DNA from: Nitrospirota bacterium
Lineage (GTDB): Bacteria > Nitrospirota > Nitrospiria > Nitrospirales > Nitrospiraceae
Reading direction: 5' to 3'
Assembly (NCBI GenBank): GCA_004296885.1
Contig: SCVN01000015.1
Location: 1 to 64,000, forward strand
Length of the DNA: 64,000 nucleotides
Shown: positions 35,361 through 42,613 of the stretch, in pieces
How the letters are laid out: the number at the start of each line of letters is the position of its first letter
Position numbering within the stretch: the first letter of the stretch is position 1
The notes under the pieces: model-generated
Seen by the model: the letters and a program-made list of their open reading frames with translations, nothing else
The model's database searches: none
Told to the model about the DNA's origin: nothing
Made by a program: the position numbers and the translations under genes

Positions 35361-36361
35361 ACCATCTCCTCCCCTTGACCGGCAATCACGATCCGGCCCT
35401 CCGCTTCCAGCTTCCGGCAGAGTTTCAGGATATTCTGTTGGGTCTTCTCCACTTCGCTGACCTTGACCGGCCCGCGGGTCTCCATGTCTTCCTTGAGCGT
35501 CTCGGCAGCACGGCTGGACATATTTCGCAGGAATTTATCGCGCACCTCCTGTCCGGCTCCGCGAAGCGCCAGCGGGAGTTCCTCCTTGCTGATTTCCTTC
35601 ATGAGTTCCTGAATCCCGCGATCGTCCACCTTCACGAGGTCGTCGAAGACGAACATCAGGGACCGGATGCTCTCGGCCAGTTCCGGGTCCTTTTCGGAGA
35701 GTTTGCCCATGATGTTGCCTTCCATCGCCTTGTCGAGCCGTCCCATGATGTCGGCCACCACCTTGGTTCCTCCGACGCTGCAGCCCCGGGTCTTGGTGCC
35801 GCCCTTGAAGGCTTCCTGCAGGACGTCGCTCAGATGCTGGAGCACTTCCGGCTGGATCTCTTCGATTGTCCCCAGCCGCAAGGTCACGTCCGCCTGCATG
35901 AAATCCGGCAAATGGGCGAGGATCTGGCTGGCCTGATCCGGATCGAGGTGGGCCAGAATCACCGCGACCGTCTGCGGGTGCTCGATCTTGATCATCTGGG
36001 CCACCGTCTTGGGCTCCAGCCACTTCAAGGATTCGAGTCCCGGGTACGAGGTATTGGTCAGGGTTTCCAGGATGCGCTCGGCCTTGTCGGACCCCAGCGC
36101 TTTGGTGAGTACGCTCTTGATGTATTCCTTGCCCTCGAAGCCGACGTCGCCGTTGGAGGCCGCCGCCTGGAATTCCACGATGACCGCGGATTCCTCCTCC
36201 CGCGAAATGTTCGAGATGGCGCTCATGTGCGAGCCGATCTTGCGGATGTCTTTGGGATCGAGGTGCCGCATGACCTCCGCGGCGGCATCCTCGCCGATCG
36301 CCCGCAACAAAATCGCCGCTTTTTCTTCCCCGCTCAGATTCGTGGCCATGGCGTGGCTCAT
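35357..36361 (-). CDS. fliG: flagellar motor switch protein FliG
   Basis: 334 residues with LSGEEKAAILLRAIGEDAAAEVMRHL at the N terminus, the EHPQTVAVILAHLDPDQASQIL middle motif, and a C-terminal torque helix region FVFDDLVKVDDRGIQELMKEI with the expected charged residues. FliG mounts on FliF and meets the stators. ATG overlaps the fliF stop by 4 bp. Confidence 0.97.
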   Translation of the reverse strand: MSHAMATNLSGEEKAAILLRAIGEDAAAEVMRHLDPKDIRKIGSHMSAISNISREEESAVIVEFQAAASNGDVGFEGKEYIKSVLTKALGSDKAERILETLTNTSYPGLESLKWLEPKTVAQMIKIEHPQTVAVILAHLDPDQASQILAHLPDFMQADVTLRLGTIEEIQPEVLQHLSDVLQEAFKGGTKTRGCSVGGTKVVADIMGRLDKAMEGNIMGKLSEKDPELAESIRSLMFVFDDLVKVDDRGIQELMKEISKEELPLALRGAGQEVRDKFLRNMSSRAAETLKEDMETRGPVKVSEVEKTQQNILKLCRKLEAEGRIVIAGQGEEMV

Positions 36362-37962
36362 TCAGCGGGGCTCTTCAGCCATTGTTTGACGATGAGCGCG
36401 GTGGACTGCGGATTGCCTCTGGCCATATCCACGATCTGGGTCCGTGGCGCGCCGCCCAAGGACGACTCCAACTGGCCAACCGTCATGGGGAGCGCCGGCT
36501 GCATACCCTGGGGCATGGCCAGTTGGCCCTCGGCTGCCAGCAGCGGCGCGCCCTGCGGCGCCGTCAACACGCCCATCAAGGGCCGGACGACGAAGAACAG
36601 AATCAGGAGGAACAGGACGCCCGCCACCCCGTAGCGGACGTAGGGCGCCCAGACGGCGGCGGACGGGAGCCCCGCCGTGGCGATCGCGCCGGGGCCCTCT
36701 TCCGTCTCCTCGCCCCCGAAGGGCACGTTGACCACTTCAACTTGATCCTGCCGTTCCGCCGAATAGCCCATGGCTTTCTTGACGATTTCTTCGATCTGCC
36801 TCATTTCGGCATCCGCCCGCGGCACATACTTGCGCTTGGCCTCGCCGATTCCCTCTTTGGCCCCCTCGCCGGCCTTCGCCGCCTCGTAGGTCCCGTCCAC
36901 CAGCACCGCGACGGACAGTTTTTTGATGGTGCCCGTCGGTTCGATGATCCGCGACACCGTCCGGCTGATCTCGTAGTTCAGGGTCTCGTTCTTCGTCTGC
37001 GTGCTGTTGCTGCTGCTCTGGACCGGCTGCGCCTGCTGACCCGACGGCACGTTCGACCCGACGCCCGGCACCCCGCCGGCCTGCCCGCTGGTGCCGTTGG
37101 CTTTTTCCTGGTTGCGCTGTTCGCTCCGCACCACCTGCCCATTGGGATCGAACCGCTCCTCCGTCAGTTCCACCTGCCGGAAATCCAGGACGCTCGACAC
37201 CCGGACCACCGCCTTGCTCGCCCCGACGATCCGTTCGAGCATGGTCTGGATGCGGGTCTCGATATCCTTCTCGATCGACCGCTGATACTCCAGCTGCGAC
37301 CCGGAGAGCCGCGTCGGCCCGTCATCCGACGCCTCCGACAACATCCGGCCGTGCCCGTCCACCACGGTCACATGCTGCGGTTGCAACCCTTCCACGCTGC
37401 TGGCGACGAGATGCACGACCCCCTGCACCTGCGCCTTGCTCAACGATCCGCTGCGCTTCAGCGACAGCACCACCGAGGCCCGGGGCTTGTCCTGTTCGGA
37501 ACTGAAGAGGCGGCGCTCCGGCACCGCCAGGTGGACCCTGGCCCGTTCCACTTCCGGCATCTGCGCGATCGTCCGCGCCAGCTCTCCCTGCAACGCCCGG
37601 CGATAGTTCAACTTCTGGACGAACTCGGACATGCCGACCGTGGTGCGGTCGAAGATCTCGAAACCCACGCCCCCGCCGTGCGGCAACCCCTGGCCGGCCA
37701 GTTGAAGGCGCAGGTCGTGGACTTGGGCGCTCGGCACGAGAATCGACCCGCCGCCGGCCCCCACTTCGTAGGGCACCTTGGATTCCTTGAGTTTCTCGAC
37801 GATGGCCCCGGCATCCTCCTGCGTCAAGTTGGCGAACAGGACTAGCATGTCCGGCTGCTGACTCCAGAGCCCCACGGCCACCAATCCGGCGACTCCTGCG
37901 GCCAACACGAGGAGAATCGCAAACCGTCGCCCCACCGGCAGGTCGTTGAATTTTCCGAGCAT
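36358..37962 (-). CDS. fliF: MS-ring protein FliF
   Basis: 534 residues with two membrane helices (FAILLVLAAGVAGLVAVGLW near 13-32 and VRYGVAGVLFLLILFFVVRPL near 450). Periplasmic ring-building motifs are present: YEVGAGGGSILVPSAQVHDLRLQLAGQGLP and FVQKLNYRRALQGELARTI. The C-terminal tail contacts FliG. AAAGGG precedes the ATG. First-assembled part of the basal body. Confidence 0.96.
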   Translation of the reverse strand: MLGKFNDLPVGRRFAILLVLAAGVAGLVAVGLWSQQPDMLVLFANLTQEDAGAIVEKLKESKVPYEVGAGGGSILVPSAQVHDLRLQLAGQGLPHGGGVGFEIFDRTTVGMSEFVQKLNYRRALQGELARTIAQMPEVERARVHLAVPERRLFSSEQDKPRASVVLSLKRSGSLSKAQVQGVVHLVASSVEGLQPQHVTVVDGHGRMLSEASDDGPTRLSGSQLEYQRSIEKDIETRIQTMLERIVGASKAVVRVSSVLDFRQVELTEERFDPNGQVVRSEQRNQEKANGTSGQAGGVPGVGSNVPSGQQAQPVQSSSNSTQTKNETLNYEISRTVSRIIEPTGTIKKLSVAVLVDGTYEAAKAGEGAKEGIGEAKRKYVPRADAEMRQIEEIVKKAMGYSAERQDQVEVVNVPFGGEETEEGPGAIATAGLPSAAVWAPYVRYGVAGVLFLLILFFVVRPLMGVLTAPQGAPLLAAEGQLAMPQGMQPALPMTVGQLESSLGGAPRTQIVDMARGNPQSTALIVKQWLKSPAE

Positions 37963-37985
37963 AGCACCAACCCTTTCACAGACGA

Positions 37986-38036
37986 GAGGCTGTCAGCTCT
38001 CAGCTATCAGCCCGAAGCTGAAGGCTGAAGGCGAGT
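37986..38036. repeat. heptamer-dyad element, GGCTGTCAGCTC family
   Basis: AGGCTGTCAGCTCTCAGCTATCAG faces GAAGCTGAAGGCTGAAGGC in the fliE-fliF spacer. Confidence 0.6.
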
Positions 38037-38038
38037 CG

Positions 38039-38341
38039 CTACACCTGCATCCGCTGAATTTCCTCATACGCGGTCACGATCTTGTTGCGAAGTTGCATCA
38101 TGAGATGAAACGACACGTCGGCCTTTTGCAGCGCGATCATGGTCTGGTGCACGTTCTGGTTCTCGCCCGTTGCCATTTTCTCCACGGCCTGGGTGGCTTC
38201 TACTTGCACTTCGTTGACCTTGGCGATCGCATCTTTCAGCGTGCCCATGAAGCCGGTCGCCGCCGCACCGGCCGGCCCTGTGGAGCCGACTCCCGGCGCG
38301 CCGGGCAGAGGGATGCTTGGTGAAATGCGGATGTCGTCCAT
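38039..38341 (-). CDS. fliE: hook-basal body complex protein FliE
   Basis: 100 residues. After a Pro/Gly-rich N terminus the FliE pattern appears: FMGTLKDAIAKVNEVQVEATQAVEKMATGENQNVHQTMIALQKADVSFHLMMQLRNKIVTAYEEI-like helices to the end. FliE joins the MS ring to the rod. GGAG precedes the ATG. Order flgB-flgC-fliE-fliF is standard. Confidence 0.96.
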   Translation of the reverse strand: MDDIRISPSIPLPGAPGVGSTGPAGAAATGFMGTLKDAIAKVNEVQVEATQAVEKMATGENQNVHQTMIALQKADVSFHLMMQLRNKIVTAYEEIQRMQV

Positions 38342-38358
38342 CGTTCGCTCCTAAAAGT

Positions 38359-38439
38359 TTGAATGATGAATGCTGCGTGCTGAACGCAAGAAGGGCGCTT
38401 CTCTTGTCACCTTCATCATTCCTCGCTCATCGTTCATAC
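38359..38439. repeat. heptamer-dyad element, GAATGATGAATG family
   Basis: TTTGAATGATGAATGCTGCGTGCTGAACGC faces CTTCATCATTCCTCGCTCATCGTTCAT in the flgC-fliE spacer. Confidence 0.6.
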
Positions 38440-38446
38440 GTTCCTT

Positions 38447-38896
38447 CTACCGTCCGATCTCCAGCGCCCGGTTCCACATGGTCCGGGCCGTGCTGATCGC
38501 CTGCACGTTGGCTTCATAGGCGCGGGAGGCCGAAATCATGTTGACCATCTCCTCCATCACGTTCACGTTCGGCATCTGCACGAACCCCTGGGCATCGGCA
38601 TCCGGATGCTGGGGATCATGGATGGCCTTGCCCGGCTTCTGATCTTCGATAATCCGGGCCACCCGCACTCCTTGCAGCGGTTGTGCATGAGGATCGAGTC
38701 CCGCCTTAAGCAAGGCGCCGGAGAACTTCGGAACGATCGGCGAGGCCTGGAATACGACGTCGTGGCGCTTGTAGGGACCGCCCTGCTCGGTATGCGTGGA
38801 CTGCGCGTTCGCCAGATTGCTGGCGATGACGTTCAACCGGTGGCGCTGGGCATCCAGCGCGGACACGGAAATGGCAAGCGTATCGTTGATATCCAT
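38447..38896 (-). CDS. flgC: proximal rod protein FlgC
   Basis: 149 residues. N terminus ISVSALDAQRHRLNVIASNLANAQST and C terminus VNVMEEMVNMISASRAYEANVQAISTARTMWNRALEI-like helix, the two axial motifs of FlgC. GGGAG precedes the ATG. It is separated from flgB by a small zinc-ribbon gene, which is not usual. Confidence 0.95.
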   Translation of the reverse strand: MDINDTLAISVSALDAQRHRLNVIASNLANAQSTHTEQGGPYKRHDVVFQASPIVPKFSGALLKAGLDPHAQPLQGVRVARIIEDQKPGKAIHDPQHPDADAQGFVQMPNVNVMEEMVNMISASRAYEANVQAISTARTMWNRALEIGR

Positions 38897-38936
38897 TGGC
38901 TTAGACTCCCTTGTTCTTCGTTCCGTCGACGGCGCG

Positions 38937-39236
38937 TCAGGTTCCCGAGGAGACCGGTTGCATCTCCACGGTCTCCGCTCCCCGCGCTTCCTGCAACAGG
39001 CGGCCGCGCCACTGGAGAGACCGGCGGCCCTCGGACCCGCCGGCGGTCTGCGGTTGGCCGGCGGCCACGCGGACCACCCAGCGACTACCCGCCGGTCCCG
39101 GCCGGCCCGACCTGACCGAGCGATTCGGTCGGGTCACCCATTCCCACCATTGCGCGCAATCCTCACAATAGGCAGCGGCAATCTCTCGAGTCTGCGTTGT
39201 CGCAAGGATAATCCCGCCACATTGCGGACATCTCAT
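38937..39236 (-). CDS. small zinc-ribbon protein between flgB and flgC
   Basis: 99 residues from ATG 39236, with GGGAGG 6 nt upstream. MRCPQCGGIIL and YCEDC give four cysteines (3, 6, 24, 27) in a CxxC-x17-CxxC zinc-ribbon pattern, followed by Trp-rich QWWEW and a basic Gly/Arg/Pro-rich tail. I do not recognise the family. The good ribosome site, the tight spacing (36 bp after flgB, about 40 bp before flgC) and same strand suggest a real gene co-transcribed with the rod genes. It may bind nucleic acid or a flagellar protein, but no function can be assigned. Confidence 0.65.
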   Translation of the reverse strand: MRCPQCGGIILATTQTREIAAAYCEDCAQWWEWVTRPNRSVRSGRPGPAGSRWVVRVAAGQPQTAGGSEGRRSLQWRGRLLQEARGAETVEMQPVSSGT

Positions 39237-39272
39237 CGCGCACCTCCCAACAGGATGTTGCACAATATCGTG

Positions 39273-39680
39273 CTATCGCACGTCCCGAATCGCATCCAAC
39301 AACTGCCGGAAGCGCATCGACAGCATCGTCGCCGACGCATTGTAGTTGATTGCGTTGTCGCCCAGCTTGGCCATCTCCATGTCAAGATTGACGGAGTTCG
39401 CATCCAACGGCAGCTCGGGCGAGGGCAATTCGACGAGCTTGCCCTGCACCCGTCCCCCCGCCTGCCCCTGGCTTCCCAGGTGACGGGTATCCGTGACCGC
39501 CATCTGAGCGCCTGACTTGCCATGGGTGGCCGCGGCCAAGGCATCGAGAAATTGCAGTTCTTTGGCCCGGTACCCCGGCGTTTCTTCGTTGGCAACGTTG
39601 GAGGCGATCACGCGGTGCCGAGCGGCGCGGAGATCCAGGTTTTGCTCCAACAGCTGCATGGTCTTATCGAAGATCTGCAT
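39273..39680 (-). CDS. flgB: proximal rod protein FlgB
   Basis: 135 residues from ATG 39680 (MQIFDKTMQLLEQNLDLRAAR) with HRVIASNVANEETPGYRAKELQF, the FlgB axial motif. The C-terminal helix is ATMLSMRFRQLLDAI. The frame extends to a TTG at 39719 across the predicted transcription start, so the ATG is used. First gene of the flgB-to-motE operon. Confidence 0.95.
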   Translation of the reverse strand: MQIFDKTMQLLEQNLDLRAARHRVIASNVANEETPGYRAKELQFLDALAAATHGKSGAQMAVTDTRHLGSQGQAGGRVQGKLVELPSPELPLDANSVNLDMEMAKLGDNAINYNASATMLSMRFRQLLDAIRDVR

Positions 39681-39714
39681 GCTCGCCCCCCATTTTTGAG
39701 CCGCAGGTGTGTAC

Positions 39715-39731
39715 TGCAAACCCCGTACCCG
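39715..39731 (-). promoter_or_regulatory. sigma-54 promoter of the flgB operon
   Basis: The minus strand reads GGGTAC-GGGGT-TTGCA: correct GG-N10-GC spacing and a perfect -12 part; the -24 part deviates at two bases from TGGCAC. Predicted +1 near 39704 leaves a 24-nt leader before flgB. Confidence 0.7.
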
Positions 39732-39741
39732 ATGCCGTTTT

Positions 39742-39763
39742 CATGACGTCACGACCCGTCATG
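39742..39763. promoter_or_regulatory. perfect dyad just upstream of the flgB promoter
   Basis: CATGACG (39742-39748) and CGTCATG (39757-39763) form a 7-bp perfect inverted repeat, spanning the stop of the sigma-54 activator and about -38 to -59 from the flgB start site. There is no T-run, so an operator is more likely than a terminator. Confidence 0.4.
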
Positions 39764-41327
39764 CTGCAGGAAGGGCCTGGCTCGGAGCCTGCGCGGTTCC
39801 GTCACACAAGAGGGAACTGGGCAACTCTTGCCGACCGTCTTCCGAGGACCCGACCCCGGCCGCCGTCGGTTCCCCTTGCTGCCGGTATTCACGCAACTTG
39901 TTGCGCAGCGTCCTGATGCTGATGCCCAACACTTTGGCTGCGTGGGTTCGATTTCCGTTCATTTTGGCGAGGGTCTTAAAAATCAGCTCGCGCTCCATCT
40001 CCCATAAGGACCCTTCGTTTGCAACATCCACCGCGCCGAACGCGCCGCCTGACGGAGCCGGCGGCAACGTCGCCTGAGAGGCTGCATTGGAACTGCCGAC
40101 CGCCGGCGTCACCTGACTGACGCCGGCGCCCTGGCTCTCGTCAAACTGGAAATGTTCGGGCTGAATCGTGCCGGCGGACGCCATGAGCACCGCCCGCTCC
40201 ACGACATTCTCGAGTTCGCGGACGTTGCCTTTCCAGGGCCGCGCACAAATCACCGCCGCCGCAGCCTCCGATAGGACGGGTACCGGCAACCCGTTGCGGG
40301 CCGCGGCCGCCTCCACAAAGTGTCGGGCCAGGACCGGAATGTCAGGCCGGCGTTCCCGGAGGGGGGGCAGCAAGATCGGGAACACGTTCAGCCGGTAATA
40401 AAGGTCTTCGCGAAAACGCCCCCGGTCCACCTCGGCCCGCAAGGACCGATTCGTCGTCGCGATCACCCGGATGTCCACGTGCACCGGCTCGCGCCCGCCG
40501 ATCCGGTCCACTTCCCGCTCCTGCAGCACGCGGAGGAGCTTGGCCTGCAACCCCAGATCCATCTCGCTGATTTCATCCAGCAGGAGCGTGCCGGTATGGG
40601 CCATTTCGAATTTGCCCAGCTTCCGTACTAGCGCGCCGGTAAAGGCGCCCCGTTCGTGTCCGAAGAGCTCGCTTTCCAGCAACCCGTCCGGCAAGGCCGC
40701 GCAGTTGACCGCGATGAACGGACGGTGGGCGCGCGGGCTCCGGCTGTGGATGAACCGCGCCAGCAATTCCTTGCCGGTGCCGCTCTCCCCGTGGATCAGC
40801 ACGGTGGCCTGGCTCATGGCCACCACCTCGGCCATGCCCAGCAGCCGCACCATGCCCGGATCCTCGGTGAGGATCGAGCGAGCAGGCCACCGTCCGGCCT
40901 CCTGGCCCGGCGCAGGGTCGGCCCCCGCTTCTTCCAATCGGGCCAGCACCCGTTCAAGCGCCTCGGTAGCAAAGGGTTTGAGGAGATAATCGCTGGCTCC
41001 GTGCTTCATGGCTTCCACCGCGGTCTCCACCGTGCCATAGGCGGTCATCACCACAACAGCCGTGCCCGGCGACCGTTTTTTAATTTCCTTGAGGACCTCG
41101 ATGCCGCCCAAACGTGGCATCTTCATGTCGGTCAGTACCAGCCAGGGCTTGCACTGCGCGAGCCGTTCGATCGCCTCCCGGCCGTCGACGGCGTGGGAGA
41201 CGCCGAACCCGTTGCGGCGCAAGGACTCCGTCAAAGCCAGCCGCATGGACGGCTCGTCATCCACGACCAGAACCGACCGGGCTTCGCGGCTCCCCGCACA
41301 GGAGCGCTGCGTTGACATCCCTAACAT
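39759..41327 (-). CDS. sigma-54-dependent response regulator (FleR/FlrC type)
   Basis: 522 residues. Receiver domain (VLVVDDEPSMRLALTESL, phospho-acceptor in LVLTDMKMPRLGG, lysine in YLLKPF), AAA+ domain with GESGTGKELLARFIHSRS, the sigma-54-contact motif GAFTGA, LLLDEISEMD and an R-finger region, then a Fis-type HTH (NRTHAAKVLGISIRTLRNKLREY). It should activate -24/-12 promoters when phosphorylated. The adjacent kinase is the probable partner. By position and architecture it corresponds to FleR/FlrC, which drive hook and rod genes. AGGAGG precedes the ATG. A Ser/Pro/Ala-rich linker and tail extend the C terminus. Confidence 0.92.
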   Translation of the reverse strand: MLGMSTQRSCAGSREARSVLVVDDEPSMRLALTESLRRNGFGVSHAVDGREAIERLAQCKPWLVLTDMKMPRLGGIEVLKEIKKRSPGTAVVVMTAYGTVETAVEAMKHGASDYLLKPFATEALERVLARLEEAGADPAPGQEAGRWPARSILTEDPGMVRLLGMAEVVAMSQATVLIHGESGTGKELLARFIHSRSPRAHRPFIAVNCAALPDGLLESELFGHERGAFTGALVRKLGKFEMAHTGTLLLDEISEMDLGLQAKLLRVLQEREVDRIGGREPVHVDIRVIATTNRSLRAEVDRGRFREDLYYRLNVFPILLPPLRERRPDIPVLARHFVEAAAARNGLPVPVLSEAAAAVICARPWKGNVRELENVVERAVLMASAGTIQPEHFQFDESQGAGVSQVTPAVGSSNAASQATLPPAPSGGAFGAVDVANEGSLWEMERELIFKTLAKMNGNRTHAAKVLGISIRTLRNKLREYRQQGEPTAAGVGSSEDGRQELPSSLLCDGTAQAPSQALPAA

Positions 41328-41345
41328 GGTGCCTCCTCTCGAAAG

Positions 41346-41412
41346 ATAAGAGCTGTCAGCTCTCAGTCATCAGCTTCTTCTCCGAGGCTGATCGCTGAAA
41401 GCTGACGGCCGA
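41346..41412. repeat. heptamer-dyad element encoding the kinase C terminus
   Basis: AGCTGTCAGCTCTCAGTCATCAGCTT faces GGCTGATCGCTGAAAGCTGACGGCCGACGGC. The right arm is read in frame as the last ~19 residues of the histidine kinase. Confidence 0.6.
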
Positions 41413-42612
41413 CGGCTCTGCATTCTCCGGCTGCGGCAAAATCACCGAAAACGTACTGCCGCGCCCGACGTCGCTCTCGACTTCCACCCGCCCACGATGT
41501 CCTTCGACGATGGCATGCACGATCGCCAGCCCCAGCCCGGTTCCTTCCTCCTTGGTGGTAAAGAAGGGGTCGAAAAGGCGCGAGCGATGATCGGGCCGGA
41601 TGCCGTCCCCCTGGTCCGACACCGACAGACGCACGACCGGCTGCCCACTGGCCGCCTCCTTGTCCGGTCCGGCCTTCAGCGTGAGCACGCCGCCGCCCGG
41701 CATGGCCTGCGCGGCGTTGAGAATCAGATTGACCAGTACCTGCTTGAGCTGCCCCCCGTCGCACCAGAGGGTCGGTATCGCCGGGTCCAGATAAACCTGC
41801 ACCGCCATGTTGCCGCGCAGGGTCGCGTGCTGCGCCAGCGCCAACGCCTCCTGGACCAGCAGGTCCGTCCGATGCCAACCGGCTTTCGGACCATTCGGCT
41901 TCGTGCAGACAAGCAGGTTGGACAAGAGCCGGTCCATGGCTTCGACCGCCTTCGAGATATGCTCGGCATATTGGCGGCGCTCCGGATCGTCCCGCAAATC
42001 CCTCCTGAGCAGGGAGGCAAAGAGTTCCACGCTGCCGAGCGGGTTCCGAATTTCATGCGCGATACGCCCCACCATTTCGCCCATCGAGGCCAGCCGGTCC
42101 CGCCGCTGCAGCCGCTCTTCGAGCCGCCGGACCGCCGAAATGTCGTGCAGGAGGAGGATCGCGCCGGTCGCCTCTCCCGCGCTGTTCCGCAACACGGCCC
42201 GTGACAAGGACAGAGGGATGCCGTTCGGCGCGATCGGGTGCCCGCCTCCGTCGGGCAGGTACTCCGCCAGCACCGCCGAGATCGGCCGCCCGAACAGCCG
42301 GTTCCGCGACAGCCCCAGCAGCATCTCCGCGGAGCGGTTGCAGCGGACGATCGCCCCGGTCCCGTCGGCCACGATCACGCCCGTCGTCAGCGATTCCAGA
42401 ATCGCCGAGAGATGGCTCCGCATCTCTTCATTCTCTTTGAGGTTGAGGCGAAGCGCCTCATTGCTGGCCGCCAGTTCCAGGTCCATCCGCTCCAGCCGCG
42501 CGGTCAGGGTCTGGTAGGACTCCTGAAGCGTCGTCGCCGCCTGATCGAAACTCCGGAAGGCATCTTGCAGCAGGTCGAGTTCGCAGGCGCCAGCAGGACC
42601 GTGCTCTGCCAT
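41356..42612 (-). CDS. PAS-type sensor histidine kinase (FleS/FlrB type)
   Basis: 418 residues from ATG 42612 with GGAGGG 7 nt upstream, one base after the TPR gene. No membrane helix, so it is cytoplasmic. A coiled coil (about 15-65), a PAS domain (LESLTTGVIVADGTGAIVRCN), HisKA with MGEMVGRIAHEIRNPLGSVELF (phospho-histidine) and a HATPase domain (VNLILNAAQAM, VSDQGDGI, GTGLGLAIVHAI) are all intact. It probably phosphorylates the adjacent sigma-54 activator. The last ~19 residues after LPQPEN come from a repeat element and are unlikely to matter for function. Confidence 0.92.
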   Translation of the reverse strand: MAEHGPAGACELDLLQDAFRSFDQAATTLQESYQTLTARLERMDLELAASNEALRLNLKENEEMRSHLSAILESLTTGVIVADGTGAIVRCNRSAEMLLGLSRNRLFGRPISAVLAEYLPDGGGHPIAPNGIPLSLSRAVLRNSAGEATGAILLLHDISAVRRLEERLQRRDRLASMGEMVGRIAHEIRNPLGSVELFASLLRRDLRDDPERRQYAEHISKAVEAMDRLLSNLLVCTKPNGPKAGWHRTDLLVQEALALAQHATLRGNMAVQVYLDPAIPTLWCDGGQLKQVLVNLILNAAQAMPGGGVLTLKAGPDKEAASGQPVVRLSVSDQGDGIRPDHRSRLFDPFFTTKEEGTGLGLAIVHAIVEGHRGRVEVESDVGRGSTFSVILPQPENAEPSAVSFQRSASEKKLMTES

Positions 42613-42613
42613 C

